The notes under the pieces: model-generated
The model's database searches: none
Seen by the model: only the letters and a program-made list of their open reading frames with translations
Told to the model about the DNA's origin: nothing
In this document: positions 45,426 through 53,752 of the stretch, in pieces
How the letters are laid out: every line of letters begins with the position of its first letter
Numbering within the stretch: position 1 is the stretch's first letter
DNA from: Myxococcales bacterium
GTDB lineage: Bacteria; Myxococcota_A; UBA9042
NCBI GenBank assembly: GCA_009692425.1
Contig: SHZF01000001.1
Coordinates: forward strand, 124,001 to 188,000
Direction: 5' to 3'
DNA length: 64,000 nucleotides
Program-made: the position numbers and the translations under genes

Positions 45426-47725
45426 CTTCCGTCAGAATCTGAACTGCGCCGCACTTCGCCGTGCTCGTCGGCTTCCGTCCGGCGCCGGGCCGCCTCCTGG
45501 CGTTCCTTGTCGGGGTCTGCGGCGTAGCGATAGCGGTACTGCTTGCCGCGCCGGTAGCCCTTGCCGTAGTAGTACCCGTAGCCCGGTCCCCGTGTGGCCG
45601 TCCGCGACAGCACGATGCCCAAAATCGTCGCATTCACGCTGCGAAGAGAGTGTATCGCCTGGTCCACTTCTTCGCGCTTGGTCTTCTCGGAGTGGACGAC
45701 GACGACGACCCCATCGACGAGCGACGCGATCACGAGAGCATCCGACACGATCTCGACAGGCGGCGAATCGAACACCACCGTCTCGTAGCGCTCCTGCAAT
45801 TGCCGCAGCAGTTCCTTGAACCGATCGGTGTGCAGCACCTCGGCCGGATTCGGCGGCAGCGGCCCGCACGGCAGCACGTCGAGGCCGGGCACTTCGGTGC
45901 GCTGGACCAGATCGCCGATGTTCTGGTGGCCGAGGATGAAACTCGTCAGGCCGACCTCGTTCGAGACCCCAAAGATCTTGTGCATACGTGGCTTGCGCAG
46001 GTCGGTGTCGACGAGCACGCACTTGCCGGAGGACGATGTCAACGCGATGCCGATCGTCGTCGAGGTCGACGTCTTGCCCTCGCGCGGGTTGGCGCTCGTG
46101 ATCAGGAGCGTGCGCAGGGGCTTGTCGGGGCGCATGAAAAGCAGGTTCGTGCGCACCGACCGCGACGCTTCGGCCACACGCGAGTTCGGTCGGTAGTACG
46201 TGTAGAGGTCGCCCTTGCCCTCCGGCACCGGCGAACCGTCGGCTTCACTCGCGGGCAAGAACGTAGGAATTGCTCCAAGGTACGGAACCTTCAGGAAGTT
46301 CTCGACGTCGGCGCGGTCCTTGATCGTATTGTCGAGCATGTCGACGACGACCGTGACGGCCGAGCCGATCAGAACCGCGAGCAGGACGGCCAGCAACAAG
46401 CTCAAGCGCACGTTGGGGCGCACCGGCACGGTCGGCGTGACGGCGAGATCGAGCACGTTGACGTTGTTGACGCCGACTTCCTTCGTCAGGTCCGTTTCCG
46501 CCAACCGGCGCGCCACCTTCTCATAGAACATCTTGTCTTCGTCGGCTTTTGCGATCAGTTGCTCGTGGGCGATGCGCGTCAGCCGGATGTCGGCGTCTTC
46601 TTGCTGCGACGCCTTCAACTGCACCAGCAGGTCCGCCTCCTCCGCCACCGCGGCCTGATGGGTCTGCAGCGCCGCGTCGTATAGCGCGCGCACATGCTTG
46701 CTCGCCAGCGCGACGAGCTCCTGCATCTGGTGCGTCACGCTTTGCACCTTCGGGTGCTTCTCCAGGTAGGTGGCGCCCAATTCGCGGCGCTTCATCTCGA
46801 GTTCGAGGTAGGTCTGCTTCAAGCTGCCCACGAGGCCGTCGCGCATCACGCCGGGCGCCGACGCCGAAAAAATGTCGCGGCTGTGGCGCACGCGCTTGAG
46901 TTGCGCCACGTCCTGCTGGGTGCGCAATCGCGTCGCGTGCACCTCGCGTACCGTCCGGTTCAACGCCAGGATCTGGTCGTTGACGGCGAGCCGCCGGTTG
47001 TCCGACAGGTCGTTTTCCTTCTCGAACTTGAACAGGGCCTGGCGCGACTTCTGCCGCTTCTCCGCGAGGTCACGGTGGATCGCGCGCAGGTCGGCGTACG
47101 CGTCACGCACCACCCGGCGCTTCTGGTCGATGTTGCGATCCTTGTAGGCGGCCATGACCGCGTTGACCACGTCCTTCGCGAATTCTGGATCGCTGTCTTC
47201 GAACGAGACCTTGCCCACCATCTGCTCGTCGGGCAGTTCCGCGATCACGCGCCCGGCCAACATCCCGACAGGGTCTGCGTTCGCGATGATGCGTTCCTTC
47301 TCCGCACGCGTCAGCGGCTTGTCGACGTCGGCGATGCCGAGAAACCGCTCGTCGCGTGCCAGGCCCAAGCGGTTGACGACGATCGACGCCAGATCGCGCG
47401 ACACGAGAATCTGTGCTTGCGCCTGGTAGTAGGACCGGTTCGCGCCGTATCCACCGCCCCCCGAGCCCAGGTTGACCACCTCGCTTACGTCGGACAAAAC
47501 GCGCGGTGGGGACGAGTCGATGTAGACCGTGCCTGTCGCCCGGTACACGGGCTTCTGGTGGCGCACGACGACGATCGCCGCGATCATCACAGCCGCCGCC
47601 GTGAACAAGAACCACCACCGACGCAAGCTGAGGATTTCCAGCGCGCGCCGGACCAACGCTTCGACTTGAAGCGCTTCGTCTGCAGCCGGAGCCGGACCTT
47701 GCAGCAGGGGGCGGTCCGTGGTCAC
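45422..47725 (-). CDS. wzc: Wzc-type bacterial tyrosine kinase / polysaccharide co-polymerase
   Basis: 767 residues; GTG start overlapping the preceding stop. TM1 (WWFLFTAAAVMIAAIVVV), a large periplasmic coiled-coil loop (~55-430), TM2 (LSLLLAVLLAVLIGSAVTVVV), then a cytoplasmic BY-kinase: Walker A SANPREGKTSTST, Walker A' VLVDTDLRKP, Walker B VVFDSPPV, and a C-terminal Tyr cluster (YGYYYGKGYRRGKQYRYRY) for autophosphorylation. All three ATP motifs are present. It controls chain length and export of a Wzx/Wzy-type polysaccharide together with the neighbouring OPX protein; glycosyltransferases are not in the window. Confidence 0.93.
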   Translation of the reverse strand: MTTDRPLLQGPAPAADEALQVEALVRRALEILSLRRWWFLFTAAAVMIAAIVVVRHQKPVYRATGTVYIDSSPPRVLSDVSEVVNLGSGGGGYGANRSYYQAQAQILVSRDLASIVVNRLGLARDERFLGIADVDKPLTRAEKERIIANADPVGMLAGRVIAELPDEQMVGKVSFEDSDPEFAKDVVNAVMAAYKDRNIDQKRRVVRDAYADLRAIHRDLAEKRQKSRQALFKFEKENDLSDNRRLAVNDQILALNRTVREVHATRLRTQQDVAQLKRVRHSRDIFSASAPGVMRDGLVGSLKQTYLELEMKRRELGATYLEKHPKVQSVTHQMQELVALASKHVRALYDAALQTHQAAVAEEADLLVQLKASQQEDADIRLTRIAHEQLIAKADEDKMFYEKVARRLAETDLTKEVGVNNVNVLDLAVTPTVPVRPNVRLSLLLAVLLAVLIGSAVTVVVDMLDNTIKDRADVENFLKVPYLGAIPTFLPASEADGSPVPEGKGDLYTYYRPNSRVAEASRSVRTNLLFMRPDKPLRTLLITSANPREGKTSTSTTIGIALTSSSGKCVLVDTDLRKPRMHKIFGVSNEVGLTSFILGHQNIGDLVQRTEVPGLDVLPCGPLPPNPAEVLHTDRFKELLRQLQERYETVVFDSPPVEIVSDALVIASLVDGVVVVVHSEKTKREEVDQAIHSLRSVNATILGIVLSRTATRGPGYGYYYGKGYRRGKQYRYRYAADPDKERQEAARRRTEADEHGEVRRSSDSDGS

Positions 47726-48441
47726 AGCACGGTCTCCGGAATGTATACGATATCACCTGGTTGCAGCACGAAATTCGCGGCGAGGCCTTGCATGATCTTC
47801 TCGACGGGCACCGGAATGCGGCGCTGCCCCGATACATCGTTGCGCGTGACGATGGCAAAGTTTTTCTCTGCCAACGAGCCAAAGCCACCCGCCAGCGTGA
47901 CCGCTTCAACCACGGACATCTGATCGGTGAACGGAAAGCGCCCGGGCGCCTTCACTTCACCGAGTACGAAGACTTTTTTCGAGTTGAGCGTCTTGACCTG
48001 GGCGGTCACCGACGGATTGCGCAGGTAGCCCTGCGCCAGCTTCTGGCGCAGGGAGGCCGCCACCTGGGACGCCGCCAGGCCCTCGACCGTCACGGTCCCG
48101 ACGAGAGGGAAGTCAATCTGCCCGGACGGCGACACCAAGTAGTTGCCCGACATGCCCGTCTCGTCGTACACGCGCACTTCCAGTTCGTCGCCCGGGCCCA
48201 ACGCCGCCGACTGGACCGCTGCCCGCACGTCAGCCGGGGCGTCGGCGTAGGTTGTCGGCGCGATGCTGCTGCACGCCGTCGCGGTCACGGCCGCCACGCC
48301 AGCGACCACCGCGACGGCAATGCAGACGCCCCGACGGGCAGTTCGAACGCGATCGAAGATGTTTTGCACGCGGTCCTGGTTGTCCGGCTTGCTGCTACTG
48401 GCTGTCCGACACTTGGAGACTGACCGATCGAACCGATACAC
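47722..48441 (-). CDS. Short Wza-type polysaccharide export (OPX) lipoprotein
   Basis: 239 residues from a GTG (another GTG at 48369 is possible). Lipobox-like VTATAC near residue 57, then the PES domain (LGPGDELEVRVYDETGMSGNYLV) and a SLBB-type domain (VFVLGEVKAPGRFPF; VVEAVTLAGGF), ending QPGDIVYIPETVL. The second half of classical Wza, including the C-terminal helix that crosses the outer membrane, is absent. In Myxococcus such short OPX proteins work with a separate outer-membrane beta-barrel, and such a gene lies directly upstream here. Overlaps the wzc start (GTGA). Confidence 0.88.
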   Translation of the reverse strand: MYRFDRSVSKCRTASSSKPDNQDRVQNIFDRVRTARRGVCIAVAVVAGVAAVTATACSSIAPTTYADAPADVRAAVQSAALGPGDELEVRVYDETGMSGNYLVSPSGQIDFPLVGTVTVEGLAASQVAASLRQKLAQGYLRNPSVTAQVKTLNSKKVFVLGEVKAPGRFPFTDQMSVVEAVTLAGGFGSLAEKNFAIVTRNDVSGQRRIPVPVEKIMQGLAANFVLQPGDIVYIPETVL

Positions 48442-48482
48442 GTGGCCGCACTCCGACCGGTCAACACACCTGTGTCTTCGAA

Positions 48483-49916
48483 CTAGTACCGGACCACGGC
48501 GCTGGCATAGATCTCGTGGGCAAAGTAGCTGCCGGAGTCGACGATCGAGTTGCTGTTCGTCTTCAGGACCAGGGCAAACTTGCTGATGTTGCCGCGCAGC
48601 GCGTAGCCGGTTTCGATCCCGACCATGCGGCTCACTTCAAACACGGCCTTTGCGCTGCCTTCGAGCAGCTTGTCTTCACGGCGGCGGTCGGTTGCGCTGC
48701 CTTCGACGCTCGGCAGCGGCTTGAGGCTGTAGGGTGTGCCTGCGAGCAGGGACACCGCGTTGAAAGCGCCGGACATCGCGTACGTGAAGGCGAAGTTCAC
48801 CTCGATGTCCATGATGCTGCCCATGCGCTGGCGCAGTTGCGTGCCGATGCGATGCGTGTCCACGTAGTTGCCGAAGAATGCGTCGCGGAAATCGTGGGTA
48901 TAGCCAAACAACAGGCGCGTCGTCTCCGACGCCCGGACGCCAATCGACAGGCCGGCCAGAAAGCTGTTGTACGACTCGCCCACATCATGATTCGACAGGC
49001 CCCAGCCGGCGCCCACTTCAAGGCTGATGCGTTTCGTCAGGGCACCCGCCAAGCCGAGTTTGGCCCGGAACGGCTGCGAACTCGATGCGAGGCCGCGCTT
49101 CTCCAGGGTCTTGGCTGAATCGGTCAAATAGCTAAAATCCCAGCTGGAATCGAGCACGGCCGCCGTCTTGGGCAAAAAGCGCCACGATCCCGTCAAGCGC
49201 GTCCGGACCGCGTCGCGTTGACCGGCCGAGAAGTTGTCGAACCGGTCCATCGCGTAGGCCGCCATGAACGCGACATTCAACGGGCGCCGCTCGGGAATCT
49301 CGCCTGGGTGGAACTCGACACGCACGCCGGCCTCGTTCGCGTTGCTGTTCAGCGATTCCTTGGTGTCCCAGTTGTTTGCTCGCAGCGAACGGTTGAAGTT
49401 GTCGAACACGGAAAACGCCAACGCCTTGCGCGCGCCGAACGCCGCGTCGAGGTGGACGGCGCCGCCGACGCCCGTCTGCGCCGAGATCGATTCGACATCG
49501 GAGATGTAGATGCGGGCATCTAGGGAGGACTCGAAGGTGAACGCCACGTTGTTCGACGCGTCGTTGGACAGGGCCAGTTTCGGGACGACGCGCAAGGAGG
49601 TCGCAGGCCTGATGGACGCAATCGTCTCGTCGCCGGACACGTTGAACAGGTTCGTGTCGTGGTGCCCGGTCAAGTTGAGGCTCGGGTGCAAGGTGAAGTC
49701 GCCGCTGCGAATGCCGCGTTCCTTCGCCTGCGCCGGCAAGGTCATCGACGCGGGCTGGGCGGCCGCCATTGCCGGGGCCAGCAGCGCGGCCATGGCGACG
49801 GCCAACGCGGCGGGGGCCAGGTGCGTGCGCAAGTCGCGTCGTGTCCGCAGGTCCTGTCGTGGCCCGGCGCCAATCCGCCGGCAGGGGGTAGGCTGTAAAT
49901 TCTTCAAGTTGGCCAC
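48483..49916 (-). CDS. Outer-membrane beta-barrel of the polysaccharide operon (Wzp/EpsX-like)
   Basis: 477 residues. A long basic N terminus and signal peptide (LAVAMAALLAPAMAAAQ), then a wholly beta-rich protein with alternating strands (GDFTLHPSLNLTGHHDTNLF; RISLEVGAGWGLSNHDVG; TRLLFGYTHDFRDAFF) and an aromatic C terminus (YASAVVRY). It fits the 16-18-stranded barrels encoded beside Wzx/Wzy-type export genes in Myxococcus (EpsX/WzpX), proposed as the outer-membrane conduit. Position between the 234-aa protein and the short OPX gene supports that role. Strand count cannot be fixed by eye. Confidence 0.78.
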   Translation of the reverse strand: MANLKNLQPTPCRRIGAGPRQDLRTRRDLRTHLAPAALAVAMAALLAPAMAAAQPASMTLPAQAKERGIRSGDFTLHPSLNLTGHHDTNLFNVSGDETIASIRPATSLRVVPKLALSNDASNNVAFTFESSLDARIYISDVESISAQTGVGGAVHLDAAFGARKALAFSVFDNFNRSLRANNWDTKESLNSNANEAGVRVEFHPGEIPERRPLNVAFMAAYAMDRFDNFSAGQRDAVRTRLTGSWRFLPKTAAVLDSSWDFSYLTDSAKTLEKRGLASSSQPFRAKLGLAGALTKRISLEVGAGWGLSNHDVGESYNSFLAGLSIGVRASETTRLLFGYTHDFRDAFFGNYVDTHRIGTQLRQRMGSIMDIEVNFAFTYAMSGAFNAVSLLAGTPYSLKPLPSVEGSATDRRREDKLLEGSAKAVFEVSRMVGIETGYALRGNISKFALVLKTNSNSIVDSGSYFAHEIYASAVVRY

Positions 49917-50064
49917 GTCCGTTCCCCTTTTCCGCGTCCGGCCTTGCCCGCTGCCGTCCGCGCTGTCCTGTACCGCTCTCGCGAGTTCGCTTCGATGCGG
50001 AGTTCCGAACCTGAGTTCCGCTGTTCAGGCCTGCCCAAGTGTTTCGGGCCCGCTCCTGCAATGC

Positions 50065-50769
50065 CTAGCCCGGCTTCGATGCGTCCGTGGCGATGAATGG
50101 GCTGGCCGACGGCACGACCTCGAGCTTGGGCGCGAGATCGGTCAGGCCTTCGGTCGGATCGATCTCCGGCAAGTCGGGATCGATATTCTTCTCGATGTAC
50201 GGGCGACCGTCGATTGCGCCGTCGACCGATGGGCCGCCGCAGCCCTTTAGTTGCCCGTCGAGCTCTTCAGCCTTGTTGAAAGCAATGGAAATCTTCACGT
50301 ACTCGTGTTCCGTGCACTTGTCGTCCTTGCGGGACACGCATTCCTCCATCGCCAGGAAGTTGCTCTCAGCCAGTCGCATCAACCCCTTTATCGTCGTCAG
50401 GGCTTCGTTGACGCAATTCACGCGGGTGATGTTCTGCGACTTGCGCGCTTCTTCGAGTTCCGAGAACCCCGAAGCGACCATCTTGTGCATCCGGTCGATG
50501 TACGCCTTACCTTGTTCCACCTGCCGGCCCATGCCTGCGAGATCACCCGTCGCCGGTGGCTGGGCTCCCGTCTCTTCGGCGGCGACGCCGGCTGCGACGA
50601 TCAAGCAGAACCCGCCGACGGCAGCCGCAATCGCCTGCCGAATCACGTCGTTACGGCTCGCGGGCAGCAGGGCGCTCGTCTTGCTCGACACGCGCGGGTC
50701 GTGTTGCGGGGCGGATTCGACGTGCTGGTGGGGAGCTGTTCCGGTAGCGCTAGTGAAATCTTTTCGCAT
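50065..50769 (-). CDS. Membrane-anchored/secreted protein, first gene of polysaccharide operon
   Basis: 234 residues from the ATG at 50769 (AGGA at 5 nt); the track start at 50976 lies in the repeat-rich leader. A ~50-residue polar N terminus precedes a hydrophobic segment (AIAAAVGGFCLIVAAGVAA), then a helical region (QVEQGKAYIDRMHKMVASGF; NCVNEALTTIKGLMRLAESNF) with three to four Cys (NCVNE, EECVSRKDDKC, GCGG) and an acidic/Pro tail. I do not recognise the family. It is likely periplasmic and linked to the export complex by operon position (148 nt upstream of the barrel gene). Confidence 0.65.
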   Translation of the reverse strand: MRKDFTSATGTAPHQHVESAPQHDPRVSSKTSALLPASRNDVIRQAIAAAVGGFCLIVAAGVAAEETGAQPPATGDLAGMGRQVEQGKAYIDRMHKMVASGFSELEEARKSQNITRVNCVNEALTTIKGLMRLAESNFLAMEECVSRKDDKCTEHEYVKISIAFNKAEELDGQLKGCGGPSVDGAIDGRPYIEKNIDPDLPEIDPTEGLTDLAPKLEVVPSASPFIATDASKPG

Positions 50770-50854
50770 GGAGATCCTTTCAGAACTGAAGTGCAGGCTG
50801 CGCGGTTCACCGCCAGAAGCGACATCGGTGGTGGAATGCGCCGTCCGGGCCCAG

Positions 50855-50885
50855 GTCGCTCGAATCCCCCAAGTCGCACGAATCC
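50855..50885. repeat. Two-copy 13-bp repeat in polysaccharide leader
   Basis: GTCGCTCGAATCC and GTCGCACGAATCC, 18-bp period, one mismatch, about 90-115 nt upstream of the start codon. Confidence 0.55.
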
Positions 50886-50992
50886 GGTGTCGGGCGGCGG
50901 GAGGAACGCCACCGGATGCGGAACGGTCCGAGCCGTTCGCGCCTGATCCGGACCCGGTTGTCGAGCGATTGCCCACGACGATCCTTCGGAGT

Positions 50993-51070
50993 TTCCCAGT
51001 GCGCTGCGCGCGTCTTCGTTCCCAGTGCGCTGCGCGCGTCTTCGTTCCCAGTGCGCTGCGCGCGTCCTCG
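50993..51070. repeat. Three-copy 26-bp tandem repeat in polysaccharide leader
   Basis: TTCCCAGTGCGCTGCGCGCG-led units at 50993, 51019 and 51045; copies 1 and 2 identical, copy 3 with one T-to-C change. Unit length is not a multiple of three. It lies between the predicted transcription start (~51117, minus strand) and the first start codon. Confidence 0.9.
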
Positions 51071-51123
51071 TTCGGGGCATTGAGCCAAGTTCGGAGGAGC
51101 TTGCCGTGCCCAGAAGCGGCGCG

Positions 51124-51153
51124 AATTTAGTAGGCCGGCGGCCCGGATGTCAA
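51124..51153 (-). promoter_or_regulatory. Sigma70 promoter of the polysaccharide export operon
   Basis: Minus strand TTGACA (51153-51148), 18 nt, TAAATT (51129-51124). The -35 is perfect, the -10 4/6. It is placed ~350 nt upstream of the first operon gene with three palindromes immediately behind the -35. Confidence 0.65.
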
Positions 51154-51155
51154 CA

Positions 51156-51170
51156 GCGGGACCGTCCCGC
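51156..51170. promoter_or_regulatory. Perfect palindrome adjoining -35 (operator candidate 1)
   Basis: GCGGGAC-C-GTCCCGC, 7-bp arms, two bases behind the -35 box of the polysaccharide promoter. Confidence 0.6.
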
Positions 51171-51173
51171 GTT

Positions 51174-51239
51174 GGTTTCTGGCCTGCGGGACGGGCGTCC
51201 CTTCGCGGTTTCTGGCCTGCGGGACGGGCGTCCCGTCGT
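51174..51239. repeat. Two-copy 33-bp repeat carrying operator candidates 2 and 3
   Basis: GGTTTCTGGCCTGCGGGACG-led units at 51174 and 51207, nearly identical. Each contains the palindrome GGGACG-GG-CGTCCC (51188-51201 and 51221-51234), which shares the GGGAC/GTCCC half-sites with the palindrome next to the -35. Centres are ~31.5 and 33 bp apart, near three DNA turns. The whole gap 50770-51329 holds only these control elements. Confidence 0.8.
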
Positions 51240-51329
51240 GGAGTCTCGCCGCCGCAGTGCGTTAGCTTACAGGGTGCCGGCCGCCAAGCCCTCCGACGGG
51301 CTGTGTTGTCGAAAGGGGGCGGCGGTCGG

Positions 51330-52430
51330 TCAGGGCGTAGGTTGCCGAAATTCCGCCCCGGGATCAAAAAATCTCTCCGGCCATGGTTGCCACCGTACGA
51401 GCACGGGTGCGGCGTCGGCGGAGCGTGCCGGCCACCTCTCCGAACGGCGCGAACGGACCCGCACGAGGTCCGCTCCTTCCACATGCAAGACATCTCCCGG
51501 AGCCAGCCAAGCGTGCAAAGTGGCTGCAAACAGGGCCTGCGCCTGGCGGGCCGTCGGGTCGGGGAATCCGTTGACGAGAACCGCGGCGACGCGCAGCCCC
51601 CCTGGTTCCCACAGGCCGTCGATCGCGGCGAAAAACGGCAGCCGAAAGTACAGGACCGGGCGCTCTAGTTGGCGCTGGATTGCGGCAATCCGGACGCCAG
51701 ATTCGACCGCGGCCAGCGCCCCTGCCGCGGGTCGCGCCCGCTCCACCGCCCGCAGGCAGTCGAGGCGGCAAGGGTAGAAGCCGAGGAGTTCCGCATCCGC
51801 AAGTGGGTTGAGGGCGGGATGCCCTGCGCCGCCTGGGGCCACGGAGCGCAACAGGTCACGGCACGCGTCGTCGTTTACGGTGTCCTGATCCACGCGACTC
51901 GTGGCGGCGGCACGTGCAAATGCCTCGATGCAGCATGGCGGGAACCCGAGGAGCGCACCGGCTCCCGCCACATCGTCGCGTCGCGCGTTTTCGAGCGCCA
52001 GCAAGCGGCGGCCTGCGTCGTTGCGGCTGAGGTAGATCGACACGAGGCGCGGTGCGGCAGGGTCGTCTGGCTGGGCCGGCATCGACCGCAAGCGCAAATA
52101 ATCCTTGACGTAGGGTGGACCTACCACGATGCGGTAGTGCGATTGGAAGCGGGCGACGAAACGGCTGGCGCTCTCGACCGGGATGTCTTCGCACTTGACG
52201 ACTTCGCGTACGCCGGCAGCCATCTGGGCCAGTTCTGCCGGCTTGAAGCCGCGGTAGCTGAGGATTCCCGCGAGCCGGGCTGCCGCACTGGAGACCGCCT
52301 CGCTGGACGGCGGCGCCGGGAAGTCGAACCCGAGCGCGCCGCACAACCCCTCGTGTGCGGCAGCAAGGCGGCCGGCGCCGAGATCGGCGGTGAGCTTGGA
52401 GTACAGGTCGGCGAGGTGGTAGCGTTCCAT
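51330..52430 (-). CDS. DUF483-like protein
   Basis: 366 residues from the ATG at 52430 (MERYHLADLYSKL); an ATG at 52451 is also possible. No signal peptide or TM. The central segment RRLLALENARRDDVAGAGAL and GFPPCCIEAFARAAA resembles the DUF483 pattern of G-[YF]-P-x-C-C followed by an aromatic, and YPCRLDCLRAV adds two Cys, so a Cys-rich metal site is possible. The role is unknown. It is divergent from the UPF0158-like gene and its 3' end approaches the polysaccharide promoter region, from which it is separated by ~90 bp. Confidence 0.5.
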   Translation of the reverse strand: MERYHLADLYSKLTADLGAGRLAAAHEGLCGALGFDFPAPPSSEAVSSAAARLAGILSYRGFKPAELAQMAAGVREVVKCEDIPVESASRFVARFQSHYRIVVGPPYVKDYLRLRSMPAQPDDPAAPRLVSIYLSRNDAGRRLLALENARRDDVAGAGALLGFPPCCIEAFARAAATSRVDQDTVNDDACRDLLRSVAPGGAGHPALNPLADAELLGFYPCRLDCLRAVERARPAAGALAAVESGVRIAAIQRQLERPVLYFRLPFFAAIDGLWEPGGLRVAAVLVNGFPDPTARQAQALFAATLHAWLAPGDVLHVEGADLVRVRSRRSERWPARSADAAPVLVRWQPWPERFFDPGAEFRQPTP

Positions 52431-52544
52431 TGCGGTGTGCGGGCGCAGCATGGACCATCGGCCTCGCCAGTGCCAAGGCCCGGAACGCCGTGCGGGCCAG
52501 TGCCGTACTGGTGCTCCAACGTACGGCGGCGGGAGGAGGTGCAG

Positions 52545-53189
52545 ATGCCGCAGCCATCCCCGCCGAAGACGGCGGTGCCGCAGCGAGGCGACAGCCCGCC
52601 ACCGAAACAGCGTGCCAACGGCGCATGGGACCGGCTCGTCGCATGCTTTGCGGCCGCGAGCCCGGTCTCGATGAGCCATTGGAATCCGACGACCGGCGAA
52701 GTGTTCATGCTGCCACGGGGCCGCCAGCGGCAGGCGACGTCCCTTGCATTTGAGCAGCGCCTTGCGCTCGAGACGGGTTGGGTCGAGGTGCCGTGGCTGG
52801 AGAGTCCCGACGCCTTTGCGTTGGCCGACGCCTTCGCGGCCAGCCTCGCACCCGGTCGCGGGCGCGTCGAGATCGTGCGGGCGCTGGCTGGGGAAAAGCC
52901 CTTTCGCGCGCTGCGCTGCGTGCTCGATGCGCATCCTGGGCTGCGCCGACGCTACGAGCGCGAGGTGCTGCAGGAAGCGGCGTTCCGGCTCGTCCATACT
53001 AGCATGGCGCTCGGATTAGAGCATGATCATCCAGAGTTCGCGCGCTGGGCTCGCGAGGTGGCAGAACTCGAGCAGTCCGACGCCGCCATGCTTGTGCCGC
53101 TGCCGCCGGGAGCGCCGTCGCCGCGAACGGTCAGCGTGCCGGTGCGCGCGCTGCGTATCGGTGGCGGTGAGGGCTCATGCGATCGGTGA
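52545..53189 (+). CDS. UPF0158-like protein
   Basis: 214 residues from the ATG at 52545 behind GGGAGGAGG. After a Pro-rich start, HWNPTTGEVFMLPRG, WVEVPWLESPDAFALADAF and LAGEKPFRALRCVLDAHPGL agree with the UPF0158 family pattern of a TGE motif, an aspartate-rich middle and a phenylalanine-arginine region near the end. Cytosolic by appearance. The family's role is uncharacterised. It overlaps the DUF192 lipoprotein by 13 nt. Confidence 0.6.
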   Translation: MPQPSPPKTAVPQRGDSPPPKQRANGAWDRLVACFAAASPVSMSHWNPTTGEVFMLPRGRQRQATSLAFEQRLALETGWVEVPWLESPDAFALADAFAASLAPGRGRVEIVRALAGEKPFRALRCVLDAHPGLRRRYEREVLQEAAFRLVHTSMALGLEHDHPEFARWAREVAELEQSDAAMLVPLPPGAPSPRTVSVPVRALRIGGGEGSCDR

Positions 53190-53752
53190 ATTCGCCCGGT
53201 TGCGCCATCGGACTGGCATGGGCGGCCGCACTGGCTGCCATGGCGTGCAGTCGTCCGCCCGCCCCGCCTCCCGCCGAAGCCGCCCGCGAGCCAGTCGCGC
53301 TGCCTGCGACCCTTGCGCGCGCTGCCCCGGGCGAGGAGCGGCTGCCGATGCCACTGGCGGCCCGCGCCGAGTTGGGCGTCGTGGGACGTGATCGTGGGCC
53401 AGTGTTTCGCGTCGAACTCGCCCGAACCGAACCGGAGCGCCGCCAGGGTCTGATGTTTCGCCAGCAACTCGCCGCGGATGCGGGCATGCTTTTCTTCATG
53501 CCCGGCGAGTCGAATTGGACGTTCTGGATGCGCAACACCTACCTCTCGCTCGACATGTTGTTCCTCGACGCCAACCTGGCCGTAGTCTGCCTCGTTGACC
53601 GCGTTCCCCCGCTGAACGACACGCCGCGCGGGTGCGGCGCGACGTCCCGGTTCGTGCTTGAACTCGCGGCTGGCGTCGCGGCGCGGACCGGCATCCGCCT
53701 TGGGACCCGGTTCGAATTCGTACCGCCGTCCGCATCGACGGGGGCGCCATGA
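53177..53752 (+). CDS. DUF192-family lipoprotein
   Basis: 191 residues. Signal with lipobox LAAMAC (residue ~24), Pro/Ala linker, then a DUF192 fold: VELARTEPERRQGLMFR, ADAGMLFFMPGE, and FWMRNTYLSLDMLFLD, the signature block of the family. DUF192 proteins are small beta-barrel-like domains of unknown biochemical role, frequently exported. Overlaps upstream (13 nt) and downstream (ATGA) genes, so the three genes form one translational unit. Confidence 0.85.
   Translation: MRSVNSPGCAIGLAWAAALAAMACSRPPAPPPAEAAREPVALPATLARAAPGEERLPMPLAARAELGVVGRDRGPVFRVELARTEPERRQGLMFRQQLAADAGMLFFMPGESNWTFWMRNTYLSLDMLFLDANLAVVCLVDRVPPLNDTPRGCGATSRFVLELAAGVAARTGIRLGTRFEFVPPSASTGAP

Noticed and set aside
50643-51080. 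145-aa minus-strand ORF across the 26-bp repeats
   Set aside because: The repeat unit is not divisible by three, so the repeats would shift frame; composition is shadow-like.
50993-51239. CRISPR array
   Set aside because: Repeats are directly adjacent with no spacers and no cas genes nearby.
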